Positions 8,864-17,164 of a stretch of 64,000 nt of DNA are shown here, one piece after another. The stretch is from NCBI GenBank assembly GCA_963678925.1, contig OY787533.1, forward strand, positions 1,364,001-1,428,000, in the 5' to 3' direction. The notes below the pieces were generated by a model. The model was not told the DNA's origin, did no database searches, and saw only the letters and a program-made list of their open reading frames with translations. The stretch is from G963665925 sp963678925. Its GTDB lineage: Bacteria; Bacillota; Clostridia; Peptostreptococcales; Acidaminobacteraceae. The first letter of the stretch is position 1. Each line of letters starts with the position of its first letter. The translations under genes were made by a program, and so were the position numbers.

Positions 8864-10294
8864 TTAATCATCTAATACAGTTGCTATTTTCTCAACTATT
8901 TCCAATCGATAACACCAATCTTCGGTTGGATCTAACTCTTTTTTTTCATTTGCAATATAAAGCTCGGAATTATTAGAAAGTCCTATAAAATACTCATAAA
9001 TTAGACTTTTATCAACTGAATATACGCTATTTTCAATTTCCTCAAAAATACTTCGTATATTATTTGAGTTTTCTATTTTAAAGACACCTTCACACCCAAC
9101 ATATGAGGCATTTCCAAATACAAGAACTGGAATTCTGCGGAATATTGCTTCAACCCCAATAGTACCTGTTATTGTAGCAACACATTTTGCGTTGTTTATT
9201 AAGTCATAATGATCAATTCCCAATGGCACAAACTCCGCATTTGAAAAATCGAATTTCTCATAATATTTCTTATCTCTAAAACCTTCTATTGTATCTTTGA
9301 GCATGAATGTAGACGGATGTTCTTTTATCAATAGTTTCCAGCCGTTAGGCAGACTTTGAGATATTTGGTTTGCTATCAACCACTGTTGAGCATATATAGA
9401 TCCATCTGGTATTGTAGTCTTTTCTGGTTGATAATGGAGTGCTAACAATACATAATTCGCATTTAAATCAATATTCGTGTTAGCTATTCTTTCATATTGT
9501 TTTAGAAGTGCTCTCTGTTTCAACCCTAGGTAAATCGACCTATAAAACTTATAAACCTTTCTTAACATGTCATCATTTTTACTAGTTAAAATTTTGAATG
9601 AATGATACCATTTTGAACTAAATTGTTTTTTCATATATGATGGCATTGAATTTTGATATGAATTGCTAGACTTAATCTCCAATTGATTATAAATTGCTTT
9701 ACCTTTTTCAAAATTATCAGGTTCATTATTTTCTATACTAATTAAACCATCAGGTTTTAAAGTTGTGATTTCAATACGTTCTCTACAATTATAAATATGT
9801 CCAACACCAAAATTCTCTCGATTAATTATTCTAAATTGCTTTCTGTAGGCAATAGAAACAACATATAAACTAAAAGTTGTTAAATCATGAGGAGTGTTAT
9901 TAAAAATAATCAAGTCTGGATTTGTTTCTTTGATAATACTAATTGCATACTGAATATGTCTATAGACTACCAACATTTTCATAAAAGACGTCTTATTTCT
10001 TTCAAATTGATTTCTGTCTAAAATATAAAATATCTCTACCAAGTATTTATTAATCACTTCAATAATTTTGCTATCAACAATAATGTCAAAATTTTTCTTA
10101 TTTGAGCTCATTGTCTTATCATATATAATAGATTCAGGAAAATGTGTTTTTAATGAATTAAAAAATCTCTTCCCAACAATCCAGCCGACAATAGAATAAC
10201 TAAAATTATCAATGGTTTTTCTCATCTCTTCAACATCTGTACCTGTTCTCACTCCACAGAGGAATACTTTTGTCTTCTTGTTCGACTCACTCAT
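8864..10294 (-). CDS. Capsule/surface glycan transferase-like protein
   Basis: 476 aa. The C-terminal half resembles capsule polysaccharide export/transfer proteins of the KpsS/Kdo-transferase type: the run LLIKEHPST near residue 315 and TGTIGVEAIFRRIPVLVFG near 385 are the family's usual landmarks. The N-terminal half (residues 1-200) is less typical. No signal peptide or membrane helix is evident, so it should be cytoplasmic. Its substrate is unknown. It has a TAGGTG ribosome site and sits between the wbpP-like epimerase and the polymerase in a notably AT-rich stretch. Confidence 0.62.
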   Translation of the reverse strand: MSESNKKTKVFLCGVRTGTDVEEMRKTIDNFSYSIVGWIVGKRFFNSLKTHFPESIIYDKTMSSNKKNFDIIVDSKIIEVINKYLVEIFYILDRNQFERNKTSFMKMLVVYRHIQYAISIIKETNPDLIIFNNTPHDLTTFSLYVVSIAYRKQFRIINRENFGVGHIYNCRERIEITTLKPDGLISIENNEPDNFEKGKAIYNQLEIKSSNSYQNSMPSYMKKQFSSKWYHSFKILTSKNDDMLRKVYKFYRSIYLGLKQRALLKQYERIANTNIDLNANYVLLALHYQPEKTTIPDGSIYAQQWLIANQISQSLPNGWKLLIKEHPSTFMLKDTIEGFRDKKYYEKFDFSNAEFVPLGIDHYDLINNAKCVATITGTIGVEAIFRRIPVLVFGNASYVGCEGVFKIENSNNIRSIFEEIENSVYSVDKSLIYEYFIGLSNNSELYIANEKKELDPTEDWCYRLEIVEKIATVLDD

Positions 10295-10321
10295 CCAATC
10301 ACCTAATTCCTTATTGTTTTC

Positions 10322-11314
10322 TCAAGAAAAACACAAATTTTCCCTATACCATTCGATTGCTGCTTCAATACCTCTTTCAAAACTCCAACTCGGATCATAG
10401 CCTAACATCTCTTTAGCTTTACTAATCTCAGCATTACTATGCTTAATGTCACCTTTTCTATCAGGCCCAAAGATTGGTTCAATCTCTTTTCCAAGAGCTT
10501 TACAAAGGGAATAATACACATCAATCAGATATTCTCTTCCACCATAAGCGATATTAAAAGCTTCTCCGGCAACTTCTGATGATGCCTTGCACGCTTTAAG
10601 ATTTGCTTCGATCACATTCTCAATGTAAGTAAAATCTCTACTTTGCTTTCCATCACCATTTATTATAGGCTGCTCATTATCAAGCAGTTGTTTAATAAAC
10701 TTAGGAATAACAGCTGCATAAGCTCCATTTGGATCTTGTCTTCTGCCAAATACATTAAAATATCTCAATCCATAAGTATCCAATCCATAAAGGTTTGAAT
10801 ATAGTTTTCCATATTCTTCATCAACCATTTTTGTCAAAGCATAGGGTGATAATAGGTTCCCTTCTCTTCCCTCTTGTTTTGGGAGATTTGGTTCATCACC
10901 ATATACAGATGAACTGGAAGCATAGACAAATTTTTTCACGCCATTTTGTCTAGCTGCTTCCATCATGTTAAGTGTTCCACGGATATTCATTTCTTCATAA
11001 AGCAACGGCATCTCAATGCTCCTAGGAACACTTCCCCAAGCTGCTTGATTAAGTACATAATCAACACCATCACAAGCCTTCATGCAAGTATCTAGATCTC
11101 TTATGTCTCCTTTGATAAAAGTATAATTAAGATTATCAATGAATAAATCCACATTAGCTTGTTTACCATTAGAAAGATCATCTAAGCATCTTACTTTATA
11201 ACCTTTAGATAATAAAACTTCACACAAGTTAGAGCCAACGAAACCAGCTCCACCTGTTATGAGAAAAACACTATCTTGTTCAAATGTTATATTTTCATAA
11301 CCCATGACATGCAC
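10322..11314 (-). CDS. WbpP/TviC-like UDP-GlcNAc(A) 4-epimerase
   Basis: 330 aa extended SDR. NAD-binding GGAGFVG is at residues 21-27, the serine-rich SSSSVYGD at 133-140 and the catalytic YALTK at 158-162. The segment EGNLLSPYALTK is close to the WbpP/TviC/WbgU epimerases that act on N-acetylated UDP-hexosamines. Next to the WbpO/TviB-like dehydrogenase, it would supply UDP-GalNAc or UDP-GalNAc-uronate. The frame opens with GTG at 11314 (AAGGA 6 nt upstream); an ATG at 11305 is the other candidate. Confidence 0.82.
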   Translation of the reverse strand: MHVMGYENITFEQDSVFLITGGAGFVGSNLCEVLLSKGYKVRCLDDLSNGKQANVDLFIDNLNYTFIKGDIRDLDTCMKACDGVDYVLNQAAWGSVPRSIEMPLLYEEMNIRGTLNMMEAARQNGVKKFVYASSSSVYGDEPNLPKQEGREGNLLSPYALTKMVDEEYGKLYSNLYGLDTYGLRYFNVFGRRQDPNGAYAAVIPKFIKQLLDNEQPIINGDGKQSRDFTYIENVIEANLKACKASSEVAGEAFNIAYGGREYLIDVYYSLCKALGKEIEPIFGPDRKGDIKHSNAEISKAKEMLGYDPSWSFERGIEAAIEWYRENLCFS

Positions 11315-11323
11315 TACCTTTCC

Positions 11324-12643
11324 TTAAAGTCTCCAGTATTTGTATCCTGATACTTCGTATTCTTTTCTATCTAAGATTCCTTTGATATCAAGTAATACTT
11401 TACTCTCGTTAGATACTTCTTTAAACATCTTATCGAAGTCTTCTTGAGAAAATTTTAAGAACTGGTCATGTCCAACAGCTACAACAACTGCATCCATATT
11501 TTTAATTTCTTCTACTGAATCAAAGACTATTCCATACTCATGTTTTGCTTCCTCAGCATCAGCTTCTGGATCTGCAATCATAGGAGTCAATCCATATTCT
11601 CTAAGCTCATTAACAATATCAATTACTCTAGTATTTCTAGTATCAGGACAGTTTTCTTTGAACGTAAAACCTAAGATTGCCACTTTTGCATCTTTAACAG
11701 GCACATCTGCTTTAATAAGATTTTTAATCAAACTCTCAACAACATATTTACCCATGTCATCATTAATTCTTCTTCCCGAAAGAATGATTTGCGAATGGTA
11801 TCCTAGCTGTTCAGCTTTATATGTGAGGTAATAAGGATCTACTCCGATACAATGTCCACCAACAAGTCCAGGGGAAAAGTTTAGGAAGTTCCACTTAGTG
11901 CCTGCAGCTTTTAGAACTGCCTTAGTGTCAATCCCCATTTTGTTAAAGATGATTGAAAGCTCATTCATAAAAGCAATGTTAATATCTCTTTGTGAGTTCT
12001 CAATAACCTTTGCTGCTTCAGCAACTTTAATTGACTCTGCTCTATGTACTCCGGCGTCAACTACTAGCTCGTACACTTTTGCAATGATGTCAAGAGACTC
12101 TTCATCCATACCCGATACAACTTTTACTATTGTCTCAAGTCTATGTACTTTATCACCAGGATTGATTCTCTCTGGAGAATATCCTACTTTGAAATCTTCA
12201 CCACATTTCATTCCAGACTCATTTTCAAGAATTGGTATACATATTTCTTCTGTAACACCTGGATAAACAGTAGATTCGAATACAACAATAGATCCCTTAG
12301 TCAGATTTCGCCCAACTGTTCTACTTGCTGATTCTACAGGTCTTAAATCAGGAGTATGATCTGCGTTAACAGGAGTTGGAACTGCAACAATATGAAACTT
12401 AGCTTCTTTAAGCTTAGTCTCATCTGCTGTAAATTCAACATTTGTTGCTTTTATAACATCATCTCCAACCTCTTTAGTTGGATCGATGCCCTTTTTATAT
12501 AATTCAACTTTCTCCGCACTAATATCGAATCCAATAACCTCTGCCTTTTTAGCAAATGCTACTGCAATTGGCATTCCAACATAACCAAGACCTACAAGTG
12601 AAATTTTTTCTTCTTTGTTTTTGATTTTTTCGAATACGTTCAT
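11324..12643 (-). CDS. UDP-N-acetylhexosamine 6-dehydrogenase (WbpO/TviB-like)
   Basis: 439 aa, oxidises the C6 of a UDP-N-acetylhexosamine twice with NAD to give the uronic acid. Residues 18-27 (VGLGYVGMPI) form the NAD site; the catalytic cysteine is Cys265 in GGHCIGVDPYY, and the supporting Lys212 is in EAAKVIENS. Length and motifs fit the UDP-GalNAc/UDP-GlcNAc dehydrogenase branch. Pairing with the WbpP-like epimerase 9 nt downstream mirrors the Vi-antigen tviB/tviC and Pseudomonas wbpO/wbpP pairs, so UDP-GalNAcA is the likely product. GlcNAc specificity cannot be ruled out. Confidence 0.87.
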   Translation of the reverse strand: MNVFEKIKNKEEKISLVGLGYVGMPIAVAFAKKAEVIGFDISAEKVELYKKGIDPTKEVGDDVIKATNVEFTADETKLKEAKFHIVAVPTPVNADHTPDLRPVESASRTVGRNLTKGSIVVFESTVYPGVTEEICIPILENESGMKCGEDFKVGYSPERINPGDKVHRLETIVKVVSGMDEESLDIIAKVYELVVDAGVHRAESIKVAEAAKVIENSQRDINIAFMNELSIIFNKMGIDTKAVLKAAGTKWNFLNFSPGLVGGHCIGVDPYYLTYKAEQLGYHSQIILSGRRINDDMGKYVVESLIKNLIKADVPVKDAKVAILGFTFKENCPDTRNTRVIDIVNELREYGLTPMIADPEADAEEAKHEYGIVFDSVEEIKNMDAVVVAVGHDQFLKFSQEDFDKMFKEVSNESKVLLDIKGILDRKEYEVSGYKYWRL

Positions 12644-12660
12644 CTTAATTTCTCCCTTTA

Positions 12661-13767
12661 CTATAATCCCATAGTTTTCATAATAGATTTATTCACTAAA
12701 TTTACATCATATTTCTCTTTAGCAAGTTTCAAACTACGTTCTGCCATAATCCTATTTGTTTCTTGATCTTCTATTAGAAATCTCATCTTATCAACTAAAC
12801 CATTTACGTCTTTAACTGACACGAGGAAGCCATTATATTCATCTATTACAGTTTCTCTACATCCAGGAGCATCACTAGTTATAATTGATCTCCCTATTGC
12901 CATAGCTTCAAGCACAGTCTTAGGTGTTCCTTCATGATACGAAGGTAATATATAAGTAGTGCATTGCTTTAAATATGGTCTCACGTCGGTCTGCTCTCCA
13001 AAATACTCAATAATGCTTTCATCTATGAAAGGTTGCAACTCTTCTGGCTGTAACGCAGATGGATTACTATCGTAAGGCCCCACGAGCATACATCGTACTT
13101 CAGGATATTCAGCCTTAATTCTCTTACAAGCTTCCAAATACTCCATTACACCTTTATCTTTAATTAATCTACCAATAAACAAAAATACCGGTGTATCAGG
13201 TAACAGTTCAGACTTAAATTGCTCAAGGTTCACACCTGATCCATTGATAATCACGATCTTATCTTCTTTGATAAGTCCATTATCAATAAACTCATTTTTA
13301 TCATCATTATTTTGAAAAAAAACCTTCTTACTTGCATTGCATGCCAAACGATATTCTGTCTTCATTATTATTTTGATTATTTTGTTTTTAAACCCTTCTC
13401 CTCTGAAAATCGATCCAAGACCCGCTATCAGTGGATATACTTCAGTAATACCATTAGATTTCGCTGCCAGACTTCCGTAAACTACAGTTTTTGCTTGGTA
13501 TGCAAATATTTTATCAGGCCTTTCTTCTTTCATAAACCGCTTAAGCTCTCGATAAGTTTTTACATCACTAATCGGATTTATGCCATTTCTTTCCACAAAA
13601 AGTTGTTTATAATGAACTCCATTTTCCTCAAACATGCTCTTCCAATTTGATTCAGGTTCTGGTCCTAAAGCTATGACAGAATGTCCGTGTTTTATAAAAT
13701 CTTTCATCATATCCATACGAAACCAAAATAGTGATGACGTATGGCTTGAGAGTACAGCTATTTTCAT
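12661..13767 (-). CDS. Glycosyltransferase, GT4 (PglA-like)
   Basis: 368 aa. N-terminal MKIAVLSSHTSSLFWFRMDM, then AYQAKTVVYGSLAAK and PLIAGLGSIFRGEG near 110-130, are typical of the CapM/WbpU/PglA branch that adds a HexNAc or uronic acid early in repeat-unit assembly. EGTPKTVLEAMAIGRSII near 280 carries the EX7E-type donor motif. It lies 17 nt upstream of the UDP-sugar dehydrogenase gene and downstream of a short-chain dehydrogenase and the initiating transferase, so it may add the second sugar. Specificity is inferred. Confidence 0.8.
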   Translation of the reverse strand: MKIAVLSSHTSSLFWFRMDMMKDFIKHGHSVIALGPEPESNWKSMFEENGVHYKQLFVERNGINPISDVKTYRELKRFMKEERPDKIFAYQAKTVVYGSLAAKSNGITEVYPLIAGLGSIFRGEGFKNKIIKIIMKTEYRLACNASKKVFFQNNDDKNEFIDNGLIKEDKIVIINGSGVNLEQFKSELLPDTPVFLFIGRLIKDKGVMEYLEACKRIKAEYPEVRCMLVGPYDSNPSALQPEELQPFIDESIIEYFGEQTDVRPYLKQCTTYILPSYHEGTPKTVLEAMAIGRSIITSDAPGCRETVIDEYNGFLVSVKDVNGLVDKMRFLIEDQETNRIMAERSLKLAKEKYDVNLVNKSIMKTMGL

Positions 13768-13794
13768 ATTGTCAATCCTACTTTCATCACTTAG

Positions 13795-14685
13795 TTACCT
13801 CTTTAAATATTGATTCACTTCAATTTGTATACCATCTTCAAAATTCATCGGATTATAATTAAAGTCTCTCTTGGCTTCAGCATGAAGATAACTTCGGTCT
13901 TCCGCCATACGTTGAACTCTTTCTACATAATCTATTTTCCCAAGAGTCACTACTTTAGCAATTTGGGAAAGTACAACCCCAAATCCTAGAGGAAAACTGA
14001 TAAAGGTTGTTTTCTTATTGAGGTTATCGCTTATCATCTTAAAAACATCAATCATCTGTAAAGGCTTTTCGCCTGATAAATCATATACTTTTCCAGCTGT
14101 TTTTTCAGGAGATGTCAAAACAGTATAAAATGCTTTTCCTAAATCCCTCGCATTCACTGGTTGTATTAGACTTCTCCCACCGTTAATAACCGGCATAACT
14201 CTGAATTTATCTATCATCTTAATAAACTTACTCATATTGCTGTCACAAAGATCACCATAAATCATCGTTGGTCTAAGAATCGTGATTTTAGTAGAGCTTC
14301 TTGGATCTGCAGTCATTTTTGTGACTTTCTTTTCCACATCCTTATATCCTTGAGAAGCATATTTAAAATTAGAATATATTCCTGTTGTATGTACTAAAAT
14401 TGCTCGCTTTACATTGTTCTCGATAGCTGCTTCCACAATCATCGGTGAATGATGGATGTTGTAGATGTGCATGATATTTTCTACACCTTTAACAACTTTT
14501 CGAATGAACTCTTTGTCATTTAAATCTCCATAAACCTTCTCAATATTTAATCCGCTGTTATCCAACATTGAAGTGTCAGTTGTCACCCTAACGATGCAGC
14601 GGATTAGCCCTTCATATTTATGATTTATAAGTTCCTGTAGAAAATATCTGCCTGTATGTCCTGTAATCCCTGTCACTAATAACAT
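13795..14685 (-). CDS. NAD(P)-dependent sugar epimerase/reductase (atypical SDR)
   Basis: 296 aa. The start VTGITGHTGRYF (residues 4-15) is a GXXGXXG nucleotide site and ILRPTMIYGD near 135-145 fits atypical short-chain dehydrogenases such as NmrA-like or WcaG-like proteins. I do not see a clean YxxxK catalytic pair; the region HTTGIYSNFKYASQGYKDVEKK has two tyrosines and the assignment is uncertain. Between the initiating transferase and a GT4 enzyme it could reduce a 4-keto-sugar, as fnlB or wbjC-type genes do. GGGGGGAG lies 5 nt before the start. Confidence 0.7.
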   Translation of the reverse strand: MLLVTGITGHTGRYFLQELINHKYEGLIRCIVRVTTDTSMLDNSGLNIEKVYGDLNDKEFIRKVVKGVENIMHIYNIHHSPMIVEAAIENNVKRAILVHTTGIYSNFKYASQGYKDVEKKVTKMTADPRSSTKITILRPTMIYGDLCDSNMSKFIKMIDKFRVMPVINGGRSLIQPVNARDLGKAFYTVLTSPEKTAGKVYDLSGEKPLQMIDVFKMISDNLNKKTTFISFPLGFGVVLSQIAKVVTLGKIDYVERVQRMAEDRSYLHAEAKRDFNYNPMNFEDGIQIEVNQYLKR

Positions 14686-14696
14686 CGGCTCCCCCC

Positions 14697-15320
14697 CTAA
14701 TGTTTCACTGATTCTTTCTCAGCTTTCTTCGTCCCAGTCCCGCCTTCAACAACACCATCACTTCTAAGAACACTAAATATTGTCCCAAAGAAACATCTGA
14801 CATCCATAAGAAGTCCTATTTTCTCAGCATACGCTCCATCAAGCCTTGCCTTTACATCAATCTCAAGTTCATCTCTACCATTAATCTGCGCCCATCCAGT
14901 AAGCCCAACCGGTACATCGTTGGCACTGTACTTGTCTCTTTCTTCAATCAAATCATACTGATTCCAAAGAGCAGGTCTTGGGCCAATAATACTCATTTCA
15001 CCTTTAAAAATGTTGATGATCTGCGGTAGCTCATCAAGAGATGTTTTACGTAGAAACTTACCAACCTTAGTAATCCACTGATCTGGATTATCTAGGAGAT
15101 GCGTTGGTGTGTCCTTCGGCGTATCGATTCTCATAGTTCTAAATTTTAATATATGAAAATGGCTCTTGTGAATTCCAACTCTCTTTTGTTTAAAGAGAAC
15201 AGGTCCAGGGGAGTCAACCTTGATTGCTATAATGAGTACTAAAAAAACAGGAGATAAAATAAAAAGTCCTAATGATGAAAGTATGATATCTATTAATCTT
15301 TTGATTTTTAAGTAAACCAT
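14697..15320 (-). CDS. Initiating sugar-phosphate transferase (PglC/WcaJ type)
   Basis: 207 aa from ATG 15320, which has AGGAGG upstream (a longer frame to 15365 lacks a site). One N-terminal hydrophobic hairpin (residues about 4-32) is followed by KFRTMR, the catalytic SLDELPQ with Asp-Glu, and GPRPAL, all conserved in monotopic phosphoglycosyl transferases. It loads a sugar phosphate onto undecaprenyl phosphate to start the repeat unit. The short, single-domain form is PglC-like. With the PglF-like and PglE-like genes at 16016-19032, the first sugar may be a 4-amino-6-deoxy-HexNAc or bacillosamine derivative; no PglD acetyltransferase is seen. Confidence 0.88.
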   Translation of the reverse strand: MVYLKIKRLIDIILSSLGLFILSPVFLVLIIAIKVDSPGPVLFKQKRVGIHKSHFHILKFRTMRIDTPKDTPTHLLDNPDQWITKVGKFLRKTSLDELPQIINIFKGEMSIIGPRPALWNQYDLIEERDKYSANDVPVGLTGWAQINGRDELEIDVKARLDGAYAEKIGLLMDVRCFFGTIFSVLRSDGVVEGGTGTKKAEKESVKH

Positions 15321-15388
15321 GTTAATTCCTCCTGCTAATCTAGGCGAGTTGCCTTTGAACATCAAATTTCAATAATTTCATATTGTCG

Positions 15389-15877
15389 TTAAGACAAAAC
15401 CTCAAACCCCTCAAAAATGCCAACACCATTCTCATCAGAAGGTTTATCCAAATACAAGATTTTTCCTTCTATTCGATCTTTTTCTTTAACTGTAATCACG
15501 CTCTTATTCAACCGCCTAGCCACATCAACAACAACTTCATATACTTCACCGTATTCCCCCTCTAAATAAATGACAGACTCATTTTCAAATTCTCGTCTTA
15601 ATATATCCTCGACGTGTTCAGAAATCTTGCCAACAGCCTCAAAAGACCGCTTAACAAAACTTACTGTCTTCTCTAGCAGAATCTGGGATCCCTTAGGCGT
15701 TAAAATATATTTAATATTATTTCCATTAAGTTTTTCTGCTTTTAATAAGCCCACTTTTAGAAATTTTTTTATGAGCATATTAACCATCCCTAGAGAAAGT
15801 CCTGTTTCCCTCGAAATGACCCTTTGTGATACTTGGTCATATTTCTGTATGACTTCCAGTATGTTTAATCCTTCCAT
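15389..15877 (-). CDS. Winged-helix (MarR-like) transcriptional regulator
   Basis: 162 aa. Residues 1-75 form a winged helix: helices ILEVIQKYDQVSQRVIS and GLSLGMVNMLIKKFLKVGLL followed by a wing with TPKGSQILLEK. The C-terminal part (80-162) has an alpha/beta pattern, including VIYLEGEYGEVYEVVVDVARRL, of unknown role and may bind a ligand. The gene heads the leftward glycan operon. Its promoter (15920-15948) is bracketed by two palindromes of the form GTTCA-N5-TGAAC, so autoregulation and control of the downstream glycan genes are likely (inference). Confidence 0.78.
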   Translation of the reverse strand: MEGLNILEVIQKYDQVSQRVISRETGLSLGMVNMLIKKFLKVGLLKAEKLNGNNIKYILTPKGSQILLEKTVSFVKRSFEAVGKISEHVEDILRREFENESVIYLEGEYGEVYEVVVDVARRLNKSVITVKEKDRIEGKILYLDKPSDENGVGIFEGFEVLS

Positions 15878-15896
15878 ATATACCCCCGTGTCATTC

Positions 15897-15911
15897 GTTC
15901 ATTTTTTGAAC
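15897..15911. promoter_or_regulatory. Operator-like palindrome GTTCA-N5-TGAAC (downstream copy)
   Basis: GTTCATTTTTTGAAC, a perfect 5-bp dyad with a 5-nt spacer, located just past the predicted start of transcription of the winged-helix gene. The same arms recur at 15943-15957, 46 bp away. Confidence 0.6.
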
Positions 15912-15919
15912 ACATATAT

Positions 15920-15948
15920 AGTTTAACAGTTTCTTTCAAGGTGTTCAA
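15920..15948 (-). promoter_or_regulatory. Sigma-A promoter of the winged-helix gene and glycan operon
   Basis: On the minus strand: -35 TTGAAC, 17-nt spacer, -10 TAAACT. The start would be near 15913, giving a 36-nt leader before ATG 15877. The -35 overlaps one palindrome and the start site abuts the other, the usual layout for repression. Confidence 0.6.
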
Positions 15949-15957
15949 GCTTTGAAC
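15943..15957. promoter_or_regulatory. Operator-like palindrome GTTCA-N5-TGAAC (upstream copy)
   Basis: GTTCAAGCTTTGAAC overlaps the predicted -35 box. Its arms are identical to those of the copy at 15897-15911. A weaker dyad, TGTCGTATATGACA, follows at 15961-15974. Confidence 0.6.
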
Positions 15958-15996
15958 GCATGTCGTATATGACAATTATATGACACTCCATAACAC

Positions 15997-16025
15997 ACAA
16001 AAGCCGTAGATTTCTCTACAGCTTT
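15997..16025 (-). terminator. Rho-independent terminator overlapping the aminotransferase stop
   Basis: An 11-bp stem with arms at 16000-16010 and 16015-16025 and a GAAA loop on the RNA, followed by TTTT on the minus strand. The single C-A mismatch on the plus strand is a G-U pair in the minus-strand RNA, which shows the direction. The stop codon of the 16016-17164 gene is inside the hairpin. It separates the two glycan operons. Confidence 0.8.
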
Positions 16026-17164
16026 AGAATGTCTATAAGGTGTTTTGTGATATAGTCCACATCTTCTTTTGTAAGATTTGGGTGAAGTGGCAGTGAAATT
16101 TCGCCCTCATACATACGTTCCGTTACTGGATATGTCCCCTTCTCAAGATTATAGGTTTCCTTATAGAAAGGCTGTAAGTGTAGTGGAATAAAATGTACTG
16201 ATGTACCTATACCCGCTCCATTAAGCCTACATATCACCGCGCTACGATTATACTTTTCGGTATTCTTTATCACGATAGGATACAAATGCCATGCATGGTG
16301 AACCTCTTCCGTATCATATTGAAGCAGTAATTCGTTGGAATATACAGCTAATGCATCATTATACCAATTGATAATTTGCTCCCTTTTCTTTTGCATTTCA
16401 TCAAATTTTTCAAGTTGAGCAGTACCTAGAGCTGCTTGGATATCTGTCATATTATACTTATATCCCGGTGCATGAACTGCGTACTGCCAACTCCCACCCT
16501 TTTCATATCGATTCCATGCATTTTGACTCATGCCATGGAGCGAAAGAATTCTTGCTTGTTCTGCAATTTTGTCATCATTCGTAACAAGCAGTCCACCTTC
16601 ACCAGTTGTAAGGTTTTTAGTTGCATAAAAACTAAATGCAGATGCATGTCCGAAAGTACCTGCGTATTGACCCTTATATTTTGCTCCAAGACCATGCGCT
16701 GTATCTTCAATTACTATTAATTTATGCTTATGAGCAATCTCCATAATTTTGTCCATTTCACATACACCACCACCAAAATGAACAGGAATAATTGCTCTAG
16801 TATTTTCACTAATCAACGCTTCTATCAGGTCTGGATTCATATTGAAATCTTCACGAATATCCACAAAAACAGGTGTCGCACCTGTATGCACAACTACATT
16901 TGCACTTGAACAAAACGTATAAGATGGTACAATCACTTCATCTCCAGGACCGATTCCATATGTAACAAGTGCCAAATGGAGCGCTGCCGTACATGAGTTA
17001 ACCCCAATCGCATGCTTAACGCCCAACCACTTGGCCATCTTTTCTTCAAACTCTTTTGTTTTTGGACCTCGCGACAACCATCCTGACGCCAAAACATCAG
17101 AAACGTACTTTTGTTCTAGTTCGGTAATATAGGGTTTAGCAAAGGGAATATGTCGCTCTATCAT
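16016..17164 (-). CDS. UDP-4-amino-sugar aminotransferase (PglE-like, DegT family)
   Basis: 382 aa PLP enzyme. PLP lysine Lys183 lies in FSFYATKNLTTGEGG and the pyridine-contacting Asp in IEDTAHGLG (about 154). IPFAKPYITELE at the N-terminus is usual for DegT/PglE proteins. The gene overlaps the 4,6-dehydratase by 4 nt (ATGA), so it most likely aminates the 4-keto product of that enzyme. Together they give a UDP-4-amino-4,6-dideoxy-GlcNAc type sugar, the bacillosamine precursor. It is distinct from PseC at 1782, which serves the inverting branch. Confidence 0.85.
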   Translation of the reverse strand: MIERHIPFAKPYITELEQKYVSDVLASGWLSRGPKTKEFEEKMAKWLGVKHAIGVNSCTAALHLALVTYGIGPGDEVIVPSYTFCSSANVVVHTGATPVFVDIREDFNMNPDLIEALISENTRAIIPVHFGGGVCEMDKIMEIAHKHKLIVIEDTAHGLGAKYKGQYAGTFGHASAFSFYATKNLTTGEGGLLVTNDDKIAEQARILSLHGMSQNAWNRYEKGGSWQYAVHAPGYKYNMTDIQAALGTAQLEKFDEMQKKREQIINWYNDALAVYSNELLLQYDTEEVHHAWHLYPIVIKNTEKYNRSAVICRLNGAGIGTSVHFIPLHLQPFYKETYNLEKGTYPVTERMYEGEISLPLHPNLTKEDVDYITKHLIDILKL

